The notes under the pieces are model-generated. The model worked only from the letters and a program-made list of their open reading frames with translations. It did not search any database and was not told where the DNA came from. Shown here piece by piece: positions 1 through 9,392 of a stretch of DNA of 17,500 nucleotides; within the stretch, counting starts at the first letter, position 1, and each line of letters starts with the position of its first letter. The stretch spans positions 9,388,619 through 9,406,118 of the forward strand of contig NC_091555.1 of assembly GCF_042767895.1 (NCBI RefSeq). Reading direction: 5' to 3'. The translations under genes were made by a program, and so were the position numbers. The stretch comes from Penaeus vannamei. Taxonomy: Eukaryota > Arthropoda > Malacostraca > Decapoda > Penaeidae.

Positions 1-300
1 AGAATATCTGTCTCGTAGATAAAGAAGATTAATTAAGACAAAAAAAATGATAGAATGTACGATGATGTAGGGCGATATAAGATAATTTTGAGAAGATATG
101 AAATAAGGTAATATGAGATACCGTAAGATAATATGTAACATTTTGTAATATGGAATACAAAAAGTAAGGGGAATATTTGTAATCAAACTCGTGCAATACA
201 GATTTACTTTATTTTTTGTGATTATAGTAATCGATTTTCTTGCATTTTTCTTTTTCTTTGTTTTCTATTTGATTGTTTGTTGTTGTTCATCTACTGTTGT
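1..300. other. AT-rich non-repetitive flank, no gene
   Basis: AT-rich sequence with frequent stop codons in all frames. Positions 60-140 hold loosely repeated words such as ATAAGATA and GATAAGATAAT, suggesting a decayed simple repeat. Positions 215-300 become T-rich (TTTTTCTTTTTC). I see no open frame, splice pattern or RNA gene that can be supported. It could be intergenic or intronic. Confidence 0.6.
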
Positions 301-317
301 TATAGAGGATGGTTGGT

Positions 318-387
318 CATCCTCTATTTGACTGGTCTATTAGAGGATGACCTACTATCCTCTAATAGACCAGTCAAATAGAGGATG
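318..387. repeat. Perfect 31-bp inverted repeat (foldback)
   Basis: The left arm 318-348 and right arm 357-387 are exact reverse complements, separated by an 8-base loop (349-356). The outer 9-mer TAGAGGATG or its complement CATCCTCTA occurs at 303-311, 318-326, 341-349 and 379-387, with an 8-base match at 357-364. Each arm is therefore also a smaller imperfect hairpin, and an additional hairpin joins 302-311 to 318-327. The right end at 387 runs directly into a (GT)n tract. This resembles a small foldback or MITE-like element or a palindromic expansion. No transposase or clear target-site duplication is visible, so the origin is open. Confidence 0.9.
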
Positions 388-420
388 TGTGTGTGTGTGT
401 ATGTGTGTGTGTTTGTGTGC
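387..420. repeat. (GT)n microsatellite, interrupted
   Basis: Dinucleotide GT tract broken by single A and T substitutions, starting at the last base of the foldback. It is followed by short TA/TC-rich sequence (TATATATATATC at about 451-463). Confidence 0.9.
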
Positions 421-680
421 ATATTTATCTATTTTTATGTACGTATGTATCTATATATATATCTCTCAATTTCTCTCACAAAACATATAAAAAATCACCC
501 ACCCCTAAAAGAGACACAGAGCAACAAAGAACAAACACAACGACAAAAACTAAGAAAAAAAACTAGAAGCCCTCATAGCGCGCATACCTCCGCCAAGGCA
601 ATGGGGTCACTGACGCAATGAAAATATTCACACCTGAAGAATTACAGGTAAATTTCTCAAATACACAGGTGACGTCCGGA
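421..680. other. Spacer before the 35-bp array, no gene
   Basis: AT-rich then A-rich sequence of normal complexity. The open frame on + from 385 to 621 starts inside the GT repeat and encodes a compositionally biased peptide, so it is not called. The last ~30 bases (GTGACGTCCGGA near 669-680) form a sharp junction with the minisatellite. Confidence 0.55.
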
Positions 681-3629
681 TAAAGGGCATAGGAGAGGGG
701 AGAAGGGAGATAGGATAGAGGGCATAGGAGAGGGGAGAAGGGAGATAGAATAGAGGGCATAGAAGAGGGGAGAAGGGAGATAGGATAAAGGGCATAGGAG
801 AGGGGAGAAGGGGAGATGAGGGTAGAGGGCATAGAGGGGCATAGGAGAGGGGAGGGAGATAGGATAAAGGGCATAGGGAGAGGGGAGAAGGGACGATAGG
901 ATAGAGGGCATAGAAGAGGGAGAGAAGGGAGATAGAATAGGAGAGCATAGGAAGAAGGAGAAGGGAGATGGGGATAGAAGGGCATAGGAGGAAGGAGAGG
1001 GGGGGATAGAATAGGGAGGAGCATAGGGAGAGGAGAGAGGGAAGAAGGGATATAAGGGTACAGGGCATAGAAGATGGGAGAAGGGAGATAGAGATAGAGG
1101 GCATAGGAGAGGAGGAGATAGAATAGAGGAGCATAGAAGAGGGAGAAGGAGATAGGATAGAGGAGCATGGGGAGAGGAGGAGGGAGTAGGAATAAAGGGC
1201 ATAGGAGAAGGGAGGAAAGGGAGATAGGATAGGAGCATAGAGGAGGAGAGGATAGAATAGGGCATAGGAGAGGGGAGAAGGGAGATAGGATAGGAGCATA
1301 GAAGAGGGAGGGAGAGAGGGGAATAGAATAAGAGGGTATAGGAGAAGGAAGGAGGAAGAAGGAGGAGATGGGATAAAGGAGACATGGAGAGGAGAAGAGG
1401 AGATAGGATGAGGGCATGGGGAGAAGGGGAGAAGGAGATAGGATAAAGGGCATAGGAGAGGGGAGAAGGGAAGATAGGATAGAGAGGCATAGGAGAGAGG
1501 GGAGAAGGGGGATAGAATAAGGAGGGCATAGAGAGAATGAGAGACGGAGATAGAATAGATGAGCATAGGAAGGAGGAAAGGGAAGATATGGTAGAGGGCA
1601 TGGGAGATAGAATAGGGATAAGGGAGCATAGGAAGGAGGAGAGAGGAGAGAAGGGAGATAGGATCAGAGGGCATAGGAGAGGAGAAAGGATAGGGGATAG
1701 AATGAAGGGTAATGAAGAGGAGACCGGGAGATAGGATAGAGGGCATAGGGAGAGGAGAGAGAGAGAAGGGAGATAGGATAGAGGGCATAGGGAGAGGAGT
1801 TAGGCAGCGGGGGAGATAGGATAGAGGGCATAGGAGAGAGAGAGAGGGGAGAAGGGAGATAGGGATAGAGGAGGCATAGGAGAGAAGGAGATAGGATGGG
1901 GAAAACAGAGGAGAAGGAGATAGAATAGAGGGCATAGGAGAGAGAGAGGAGAGAAGGGAGATAGGATATAGAGGGCATAGAAGAGGTGAGGGGGAGATAG
2001 GATAAAGGGCATAGGAGAGAAGAAGGAGAATAGGATAGAGGGCATAGGAGAGGAGAGAGGAGAGAAGGGAGATAGGGATAGAGGCGGCATAGGAGAGAGA
2101 GGAGAGAAGGAGAGGGAGATAGAATAGGGCATAGAGAGAGGGAGGGGAGATAGAATAGAGGGCATAGAAGAGAGAGGAGAGAAGGGGAGATAGAATAGAG
2201 CACTTGAGGTGCTATGAGAGAGGAGAGAGAGGGGAGATAGGATAGAGGGCATAAAGGAGGAGGAGAGAAGGAGAGATAGGATAGGAGGGCATAGGAGAGG
2301 GGAGAGGAAAGGAGATATGGGAGATAGGATAGAGGGCATAGGAGAGGGGAGAAGGGAGATAGGGATAAAGGGCATAGGAGAGGGAGAAAGGGAGATAGGA
2401 TAAAGGGCACTTGAGAGAAAGGGAAGGGGAGATAGGATAAAGGGCATAGGAGGAGAGAAGGGAGATAGGATAGGAGGGCATAGAAGAGGGGAGAGGGAGA
2501 GAGGAAGGAGATAGGATAAAGAGTGGGCATATGGGAGAGGGGGAGAGGGAAAGAGATAGGAGAATAGAGGGCATAAGAGAGAAGAGAGGAGAGATAGGAT
2601 AGAAGGCATAGAAGAGGGGAGAGATGAAGGGAGATAGGGTAGAGGAGCATAGAAGAGGGGAGAAGAGGAGATAGGATAGAGGGCATATGAAGAGGGGGAG
2701 AAGGGAGATAGGAATATAAAGAGGGCATAGGAGAGGGGAGACGGGGAGATAGAATAAGAGGAGCACCAGGAGGAGAGATAGGATAGAGGGCATAGGAGAG
2801 GGGAGAAGGGAGATAGGATAGAGGGCATAGGAGAGGAGAGAAGGGAGAAGGGAGATAGAATAGAGGGCATAGAATAGGGGAGAAGGGAGATAGGGTAGAG
2901 GGCATAGGAGAGGAGAGAAGGGAGAGGGGAGATAGAATAGAGGGCATAGGAGAGGAGAGAGGAGAGAAGGGAGATATGATAGAGGGCATAAAAGAGGAGA
3001 GAGGAGAGAAGGGAGATAGGATAGAGGGCATAGAAGAGGGGAGAGGAGAGAAGGGAGATATGATAGAGGGCATAGGGAGAGGGAAAGGAGATAGATAAAG
3101 GGCATAGGAGAGGGGAAAAAGGAGATAGAATAAAGGGCATAGGAGAGGGGAGAAGGGGGATAGGGTAGAGCGCATAGGAGAGGGGAGAAGGGAGATAGGA
3201 TAAAGGGCATAGGAGAGGGGAGAACGAGGAGATAGGATAGAGGGCATAGGGAGAAGAGGGGAAGACACGGGGAGATAGAATAGAGGGCATAGGAGAGGAG
3301 AGAGATGAGAAGGAGATAGGGTGAGAGGCATTGAAGAGAGGAGAAGGGAGATAGGATAGAGTGGCATGAAGAGGGAGAGGGGGAGATAGAATAGAGGGCA
3401 TAGGAGAGGGGAGACGGGAGATAGAATAGAGGGCATAGGAGAGGAGAGAGGAGAGAAGGGAGATAGGATAGAGGGCACAGAAGAGGAGAGAAGGGAGACG
3501 GGGGATAGAATAGAGGGCATAGAAGAGGGGAGAAGGGAGATAGAATAGAGGACATAGGAGAGGAGAGAAGGGAGACGGGAGATAGAATAGAGGGCATAGA
3601 AGAGGGGAGAAGGGAGATAGGGTAGAGGG
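681..3629. repeat. Large 35-bp minisatellite array, purine-rich on +
   Basis: About 80 head-to-tail copies of a 35-bp unit whose recognisable pieces on + are AGGGCATAGGAGAGGGG and GGGAGATAGGATAG. The word AGGGCAT recurs at 684, 719 and 754, exactly 35 bases apart. Deeper in the array, single-base indels, 6-8 base inserts (for example GAGAGGAGA) and substitutions vary the period from about 30 to 48. The unit contains no stop triplet on the minus strand and one ATG per copy. Because 35 is not a multiple of three, all three minus frames stay open over long distances, giving overlapping Ser/Pro/Leu/Tyr-rich frames (minus 1664-3520, 1800-3401, 2212-3642). These are compositional artefacts, not genes. 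The array starts sharply after TCCGGA and ends in AGGGTTAATTGAG. Confidence 0.95.
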
Positions 3630-3796
3630 TTAATTGAGACAATCGATCAAAAAAAAAGAAAATCCTGGATGCATAATGGAATCTAAGGTCAATGGAGAAT
3701 AAGTTAGGTCAAGGGGCGCCTCTGGTAAATTTCTTTCACAAAAATCTGTTCATAACTTCTCGAGTTCCCCTGTTAACCGGTAAACAAATAAACAAA
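3630..3796. other. Short unique spacer, no gene
   Basis: Sequence of normal complexity between two tandem arrays, containing an A9 run near 3650 and the GC-richer word GGGGCGCCTCTGG near 3714. No open frame or RNA fold could be supported. Confidence 0.5.
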
Positions 3797-4110
3797 CGCA
3801 CAAACAAACTAACTAACTGCTAACCAACCAACAAACTAACGCACAAACAAACTAACTAACTGCTAACCAACCAACAAACTAACGCACAAACAAACTAACT
3901 AACTGCTAACCAACCAACAAACTAACGCACAAACAAACTAACTAACTGCTAACCAACCAACAAACTAACGCACAAACAAACTAACTAACTGCTAACCAAC
4001 CAACAAACTAACGCACAAACAAACTAACTAACTGCTAACCAACCAGCAAACTAACGCACAAACAAACTAACTAACTGCTAACCAACCAGCAAACTAACGC
4101 ACAAACAAAC
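3797..4110. repeat. 43-bp tandem repeat, 7 full copies plus a partial
   Basis: Units begin with CGCACAAACAAAC at 3797, 3840, 3883, 3926, 3969, 4012, 4055 and 4098 (the last is partial), all exactly 43 bp apart. Copies 1-5 carry CCAACAAAC and copies 6-7 carry CCAGCAAAC; otherwise they appear identical. Internally the unit is built from AACT/AACC/AACA tetranucleotides. The near-identity contrasts with the degenerate neighbouring arrays and indicates recent amplification. Confidence 0.97.
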
Positions 4111-4599
4111 GAATTGTCTAACGCGACCAAAACGTAACTTGTTTGGCGGAGATAAAAACATAAAAAAACAAATTCTAAAAAAATACAAAAAAATATTAAT
4201 TTCCATCGTTTGTCAATTTATTCTTTTCATTCTTCTTCTTCTTCTCTATTTCCTTATTTTCTTTCGCTTGTCTTCCCCTTTCCTCTATTCTACATTTTTT
4301 ATCTCTCTCTATTCTACTCTTTTCGGATGTCGGTTTAATTATCCGCAATTTGATATTCATATAACCGGCTCTTCTCTAATTACTTCCATTCGTAATTAAG
4401 TTTCTCCTAATTACTCTTGTCTTATGACTCATTCTTGCGTTTTCTTTTTCTTTTCTTTTTTTCCTTTTTTAAGTTCTTCTTTTATCTGTCTGTTCATTTT
4501 TTTTTCTTTTATTCTCGTTCGTTTTCTTTTCTTTGACCGTGTCTTTTCACATCGGTGAGTTGGTTTTGTTCTTTGTTTGTTTGTTTTCTTTCTTTCTAC

Positions 4600-4612
<13 letters not shown>
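4111..4612. other. A-rich then T/C-rich spacer, no gene
   Basis: Begins A-rich (about 4130-4195) and grades into T/C-rich sequence with CTT and TTTTC runs. The 86-codon open frame 4139-4399 on + is Leu/Phe/Ser-rich from the pyrimidine composition, lacks an ATG at its start and resembles no family I know, so it is not called as a gene. Confidence 0.5.

Positions 4613-4684
<72 letters not shown>
4613..4684. repeat. Perfect (TC)36 microsatellite
   Basis: Seventy-two bases of uninterrupted TC on the + strand. It is one of seven long pure CT tracts in the window, all with CT on +. Confidence 0.97.
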
Positions 4685-4689
<5 letters not shown>

Positions 4690-4998
4690 CTCTCTTCATC
4701 TTCCTTCTATCTATCTATCCCTTCCTATCTCTCTCTCCTCTTTCTCTCTCTCTCTCTCTCCCTCTCTTCCCTTTCCTTTCACTCCTCCCTCCTTCCTCTT
4801 CCCTTCCCTCCCTCCCTCCTCCTCCTCTCTCTCTCCTCCCTCTCCCTCTTCCTCCTCTCTCTCCCTCCTCTTCTCCCTCCTTCCTTCCCTCTCTTTTCTC
4901 CCTCCCTCCTCCCTCCCTCCCTCTCTCCCTCTCCCTCCCTCTCTCCTTCTCCTTCCTTCCCTTCGTCTCTCTCTCCCTCCCTCTCTTTCTCTCTCGAC
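4685..4998. repeat. Imperfect polypyrimidine tract
   Basis: Almost pure C/T with CTCC, CCCT and TTCC runs that decay from the adjacent CT microsatellite. The few purines are mostly in CATC and CTATC words near 4697-4730. Overlapping open frames on both strands reflect composition only. Confidence 0.9.
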
Positions 4999-5096
4999 AC
5001 ACAAACACGCACATTGTACAACCATTGAAAAACAAGAATCCCCATATGGTATTACGCGATATGTAAGTGCTGAATCGTGCCTAGCAACATGGGGCC
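4999..5096. other. Unique spacer between pyrimidine and purine blocks
   Basis: About 100 bases of mixed sequence with a short ACAC-rich start, then CATATGGTATTACGCGATATG. It separates a polypyrimidine block from a polypurine block on the same strand. No gene seen. Confidence 0.55.
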
Positions 5097-5900
5097 GGAG
5101 GAGGGGGAGGAGGGAGAGGAAGAGGGAGAGGGAGAGGGAGAGGGAGAGGGAGAGGGAGAGGGAGAGGGAGAGGGAGAGGGAAAGGGAGAGGGAGAGAGAG
5201 AAGAGGGAAGGGTGTGAGGAGAGGGCTAGGGAGAGGTATGGGGAGGGGAAGAGGGAAAGGGAGATGGAGAGGGAAAGGGGAAGAAGGGAGAGGAGTAGGG
5301 AGAGGGAGAGGGGAGAGGGAGTAGAGGGAAGGTGTGAAGAGAGGAGAGGGTTGTGAAAGGGAGGAAAGGGAAAGGGAGAGGGAGAAGTGGGGAGGGGAAG
5401 AGGGAGGGGTTTGAGGCTAGGGAAGAGGGAAAGGGAAAGGGTGAGGGAGAGGGAGAAGAAGTATGGGGAAGGAGAGGAAGAGGGAAGGGGTGTGAGGAGA
5501 GGGAGAGGGAGAGGGGAGGGAGGGTTTGCCAGACTGAGGAAGGAGGGAGAGGGAGAGGGTGAGGAAGAGAGAAGAAGGAAGTGTGAGGTGAGGGCTAGGG
5601 AGAAGTATGGGAAGGGGAAGAGGGAAGGGTGTGAGGAGAGGGAAAGGGAGAGGGAGAGGGAGGGGTTTGAGGAGTTAGGAAGAGGAAAGTGAAAGAGGAG
5701 AGGGAGAGGGAGAAGTATGGGAAGGGGAAGAAGGGAAGGGTGTGAGGAGAGGGAGAGGGAGAGGTGTGAAGAGATGGCTAGAGAGAGGGAAAGGGAAAGG
5801 GAGAGGGATAGGTAGAAGGATGGAAAGGGAGAGGGAGAAGAATGGAAAGGGGGAGAGGGAGAGTGAAAACAAAAAGGAGAGGAAGAGAGGGTGGTACGAA
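5097..5900. repeat. Polypurine block with (AGGGAG)n and degenerate longer units
   Basis: A nearly pure AGGGAG hexamer run spans about 5122-5196. Downstream is a degenerate array of longer units marked by GTGTGAGGAGAGGG, GCTAGGGAGA and AGAAGTATGGGAAGGGGAAG; the last word recurs at 5601 and 5711, 110 bases apart. Copies vary in length, so no exact unit can be given. Minus-strand open frames here (for example 4711-6075) are Ser/Leu/Pro-rich artefacts. Confidence 0.9.
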
Positions 5901-6104
5901 GGAGAGACAGACAGACAGACAAGCAAATAAACAAAAAGACAGCCTGGGAGAGAAACAGACATGCACATAAACAGAGGGGAAGGAAGTGAAACGGGAGACA
6001 GACAAAGACACACACAGTCACGGACAGACAGACAAAGACAGACAGAGCACAAGAGCGAGCGTTTACGAGGATCATAAATACGTCTGGCGGTCTTCTTTGA
6101 GATT
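5901..6104. repeat. GACA-rich segment and short spacer
   Basis: Short (GACA)n runs at about 5904-5920 and 6022-6045 lie in an A/G/C-rich stretch nearly lacking T. From about 6055 there is a small non-repetitive spacer (GTTTACGAGGATCATAAATAC) up to the next array. No gene seen. Confidence 0.75.
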
Positions 6105-7063
6105 TTTCTCCCCTCTCCCCTCTTCTGTGCCCTCTATCCCATCTCCCCTCTCCCCTCTCCCCTCTCCTGTGTCCTTTATCCTCATCTCCACCTTCTGCTT
6201 CTCTCCTCTTCTCATGCCCTCTATTTGTCTCTCTCTCTCCCCTCTCTGTGTCCTTTATCCTATCTCCTTCCTTCTCTCCTTTCCCATGCCCTGCCCTTCT
6301 ATTCTATCTCCTCTACATTGCTGTTTATCCTATCTCTCTTTTCCTTCTCCTTCTTCTCCCTTCTTCTATGCTCCTCTATCTTATCTTCCCTTCCTCTCTC
6401 TCCTCTCCTGTGTCCTTATTCCTATCTCCCCTTCCTTGTCTCTCCTCTTCTATGCCCTCTATCTTCCTCTCTCCCTCTCCCTCTGTGTCCTTTATCTCAT
6501 CTACATTTTTCAGTTTATCTATCTCCTTTTTCCCTCTCCTTCTCTCCCTCTTCTATGCCCTCTATCCTATCTCCCCTCTCCCCTCTCCCCTCTCCTGTGT
6601 CCTTTATCCTATCTCCCCTCTCCTTCTCTCTCCTTTCCCATGCCCTCTATTCTATCTCCCCTCTCCCCTCTCCCCTCTCCTGTGTCCTTTATCCTATCTC
6701 CCCTCTCCTTCTCTCTCCTTTCCCATGCCCTCTATTCTATCTCCCCTCTCCATTGCCGTCTATCCTATCTCCCTTTTTCCCTTTCCCCTCTTCCCTCTCC
6801 TGTGCCCTCTATCCTATCTCCCCTCTCCTTCTCTCCTCTCTTCTATGCCCTCTATCCCATCTCCCCTCTCCTTCTCTCCCCTCTTCTATGCCCTCTATCC
6901 TATCTCCCCTCTCCCCTCTCCTTCTCTCTCCTCTCCTATGCCCTCTATCCTATCTCCCCTCTCCTTCTCTCCCCTCTTCTATGCCCTCTATCCTATCTCC
7001 CCTCTCCTTCTCTCTCCTCTTCTATGCCCTCTATCCTATCTCCCCTCTCCCCTCTTTTAGGGT
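6105..7063. repeat. Inverted second array of the 35-bp family, 43/85-bp periods
   Basis: On + this block repeats ATGCCCTCTATCCTATCTCC followed by a CTCTCC-rich tail. The first 21 bases of the unit match the reverse complement of the 681-3629 unit exactly, so the two arrays are the same family in opposite orientation. In the last third the word ATGCCC lies at 6845, 6888, 6938, 6981 and 7024 (spacings 43, 50, 43, 43), so the unit is 8 bases longer than in the first array, with 7-base variants. An 85-bp higher-order repeat is visible: GTGTCC at 6597 and 6682, and the CCCATG word with its A at 6640 and 6725. Variant GTGTCCTTTATCC units alternate with ATGCCCTCTATCC units. Open frames on + across the block are repeat artefacts. 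Confidence 0.94.
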
Positions 7064-7069
7064 AGATCA

Positions 7070-7530
7070 GGAAGAGGGGAAGAGAAAAGTCAAGGGAGGG
7101 GGGGGGAGGATAGAGAAAAGGGAAGAGGGGTAGAGCAGAGACAGAGAAAAGGGGAAAGAGGAAGAGGAGAGTCGGGGAAGGAAAACAAGGGAAGAGACGG
7201 GGGAGGAGAGAGAGAGACAGAGGAAGAGGAGAATCAGAGAAGGGGAGAAGAGGAGAACCAGAGAAGGGGAGAAAAGGAGAGTAAAAGGATAGGAAGAAGA
7301 GGAGAGAGAGAGACAGAAGAAGAGGAGAGTGAAAGGAAAGGGAGAAGAAGAGAGAATAAGCAAAGTGTGGGAGAAGAGAGAGTAGAAAGAAAAGAGAGAA
7401 GAGAGGAATCAGGGAAAGGGAAAAGAGAAGAGAGAAAGGAAAGGGAGAAGAGGGAAATCGCCGAAGGGGAGAAGAGGAGAATAAGGGAAGGGGAGAAGAG
7501 GGGAATCAGGGGAGGGGAGTCACGGCAGAG
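7070..7530. repeat. Polypurine degenerate repeat
   Basis: Purine-rich + strand beginning only a few bases after the pyrimidine array ends (junction TTTTAGGGTAGATCAGG at about 7056-7072). It contains decayed ~24-bp units of the type GAATCAGAGAAGGGGAGAAG, seen around 7230-7280 and again at 7400-7515. Confidence 0.85.
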
Positions 7531-7618
7531 GGGAAACTACCCTCCAGACTGTTAATGGCGAGAGATTAAACCAAGGAGGTCATCGCCTTATCCCCTCTGA
7601 GCTCTTCTGTCTTGAAGG
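7531..7618. other. Short unique island in polypurine DNA
   Basis: Roughly 90 bases of balanced composition (CTACCCTCCAGACTGTTAATG and CATCGCCTTATCCCC) inside a 1.1-kb purine domain. No gene or hairpin recognised. Confidence 0.55.
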
Positions 7619-8216
7619 CGAGAAAGGGGGAGAGAGGGAGAGGGAGAGAAGAGAGGGAGGGAGAGGGGAGAGAGGAGACAGGGAATGGGAGAGAGGGAGA
7701 GAGGGTGAGGAGAGGAGAGGGGGAAGGGGGAGAGAGAGAGGACAGGGGAGAGGAGAGGAGGGTGAGAGGAGACGAACGTGGAAGGGGAGAGGGTGAGGAA
7801 GGAGGCCCACGGGGAGAGGGTAGTAGGGAGAGCGGAGAGACGAAGGGGGAGAGGGAGGAAGCGAGAGAGCGAAGAGAGGGGGGAAGGGGGAGAGAGAGTG
7901 GAGAGGAGAGAGGGGAAGCGAAGAGGAGGAAGAGGGTAGGGGAGAGAGGAGAGAGGGAAGAAGGGAGAGAGAAGAGAGGGAAAGTGAGAGGGGAGACGAC
8001 GGGGAGAGGGGAGAGAGGAGAGAGGGGGACAGGGGAAGAAGGAGAGGAGGAGAGAGAGAGAAGGGGAGGGAGGAGAGAGGGAGAGAGGGGAAGGGGAGGG
8101 AGGGAGAGAGGGAGAAGGAGAAGGACAGGAAGGGAAGGAGGAAGGCGAGAAATGAAAGGAAGAGGAGGACAGGAAGGGAGGAAGAAGGATGGAGGAGTGA
8201 AGGAGGGAGGCAAGAT
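7619..8216. repeat. Polypurine GAGAGGG-type low-complexity block
   Basis: About 600 bases of almost only A and G on +, built from GAGAGGGAGA, GGGGAGAGG and GAAGGGGGAG words without an exact period. A few C and T occur (GACGAACG near 7772, CCCACGG near 7806). The Ser/Pro/Leu frames on minus and Arg/Glu/Gly frames on + are compositional. Confidence 0.88.
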
Positions 8217-8220
8217 CAAA

Positions 8221-8307
8221 AATGATAATAATGATAATGATATTGAAAATAGCAATGCTAATGATGATGAAAATAATATAATACAATAATAGTAGTAACA
8301 ATTACAG

Positions 8308-8341
<34 letters not shown>

Positions 8342-8862
8342 AATAATGAAATGAAAATGATAATGATAAAGTTAATGATAATAATGATAGCAATAATGAT
8401 GATAGTGATAACAATAACAATAATAGTAATAACAATTATAATAAGGAGAATAAAGATAAAAAAAACACAGACAATGAACACATTAACATTCATAATAATA
8501 GTAATAATAATAATAATGATAATAGTGATAGTAATGATAATAATAACAATGATAATAATGATAATGATGATGATAATAGTAATAACAATAATGATAATAA
8601 TGATAATAATAATGATGATAATAATGATAATAGCAATAATGATGATTATGATAGCATCAGTAATGAAAATGATATCAGTAGTGATAATAATGATAATGAT
8701 GATAATAGTAATAATGATATTAATAATAATAATGATCATGGTAATGATTTTAATGATGATGATTACAATAACTGTAATGGCGAAAATTATAATAATAATG
8801 ATGATAATGATAATGATAATAAGGATTATAATAATAATAATGATAATAATAACAATACAATG

Positions 8863-8911
<49 letters not shown>

Positions 8912-8930
8912 TAATAATAACAATACAATG

Positions 8931-8975
<45 letters not shown>

Positions 8976-9117
8976 GTAACAAAACTAATGATAATAACAG
9001 TAACAAAACTAATGATATTAATAACAACAATAAAAAGATAATAATAATGATAATATCAACAAAACATAATGATGACAACAATAAAGATAATGATAATAAT
9101 AACCAAATCGACAGAAA
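8221..9117. repeat. AAT/GAT trinucleotide microsatellite
   Basis: Nearly 900 bases of A/T/G trinucleotides, mainly AAT and GAT with AGT and AAC variants. Purer (AAT)n stretches lie at about 8862-8910 and 8931-8973. The word CAATACAATG is found at 8853 and 8921, showing a 68-bp internal duplication. Ile/Met/Asn-rich frames on both strands are artefacts of the triplet period. Confidence 0.97.
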
Positions 9118-9392
9118 CCTCATTTAAAAAAAAAATAAATAAATAAATCTTTTCCATTTAACCTTCCTTTTTCCAACCGTCAACCGACTCTCCATTCAAC
9201 CGAACCCATCCGCTTTGATCGTCATCCGAAGAGTAATTCAAAAGGACATGACTCATTACCGGACGAGAAATGAGGTAAACGATGCCCAAATGCCAATTAA
9301 ATCGAGGTCTAACGAGCGATGAAGATGAGGTTAAAATGGCGTCTTTTTTTGCCGGTTTGACAAGAGATCATGTTTTTTTTGTTGTTTTTTGG
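9118..9392. other. Unique segment, no recognised gene
   Basis: Balanced sequence after an A-rich junction with TAAATAAATAAAT. It contains AAAATGGCGTC at 9333-9343 and GCCGGTTTGAC at 9351-9361; closely similar words recur in inverted order at 10227-10269. The open frame 9282-9659 on + starts with about 30 complex codons and then runs into the T-rich repeat, so I do not call it a gene. Confidence 0.5.

Noticed and set aside
563..3642. Long minus-strand open frames, up to 618 codons, Ser/Pro/Leu-rich
   Set aside because: They are three phases of a 35-bp repeat without stop triplets; three overlapping frames are open at once and the peptide is purely repetitive.
3797..4110. Telomeric repeat of the arthropod TTAGG/CCTAA type
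   Set aside because: The units hold CTAAC and CCAAC words in a 43-bp period, without consecutive CCTAA.
4139..4399. Hydrophobic 86-codon + frame resembling a small membrane protein
   Set aside because: No ATG at the start, T/C-rich composition explains Leu/Phe/Ser, no known family and no gene context.
5122..5196. G-quadruplex-forming element in the AGGGAG run
   Set aside because: GGG runs recur every six bases, so folding is possible, but low-complexity composition alone predicts it and nothing indicates a function.
3797..7063. Shared 43-bp period linking the AACT-type array (3797-4110) with the 6105-7063 array
   Set aside because: The sequences are unrelated; equal length appears to be coincidence.
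8302..9123. 273-codon Ile/Leu/Val frame on minus, membrane-like
   Set aside because: Direct translation of an AAT/GAT trinucleotide tract; the opposite strand is also open in phase.
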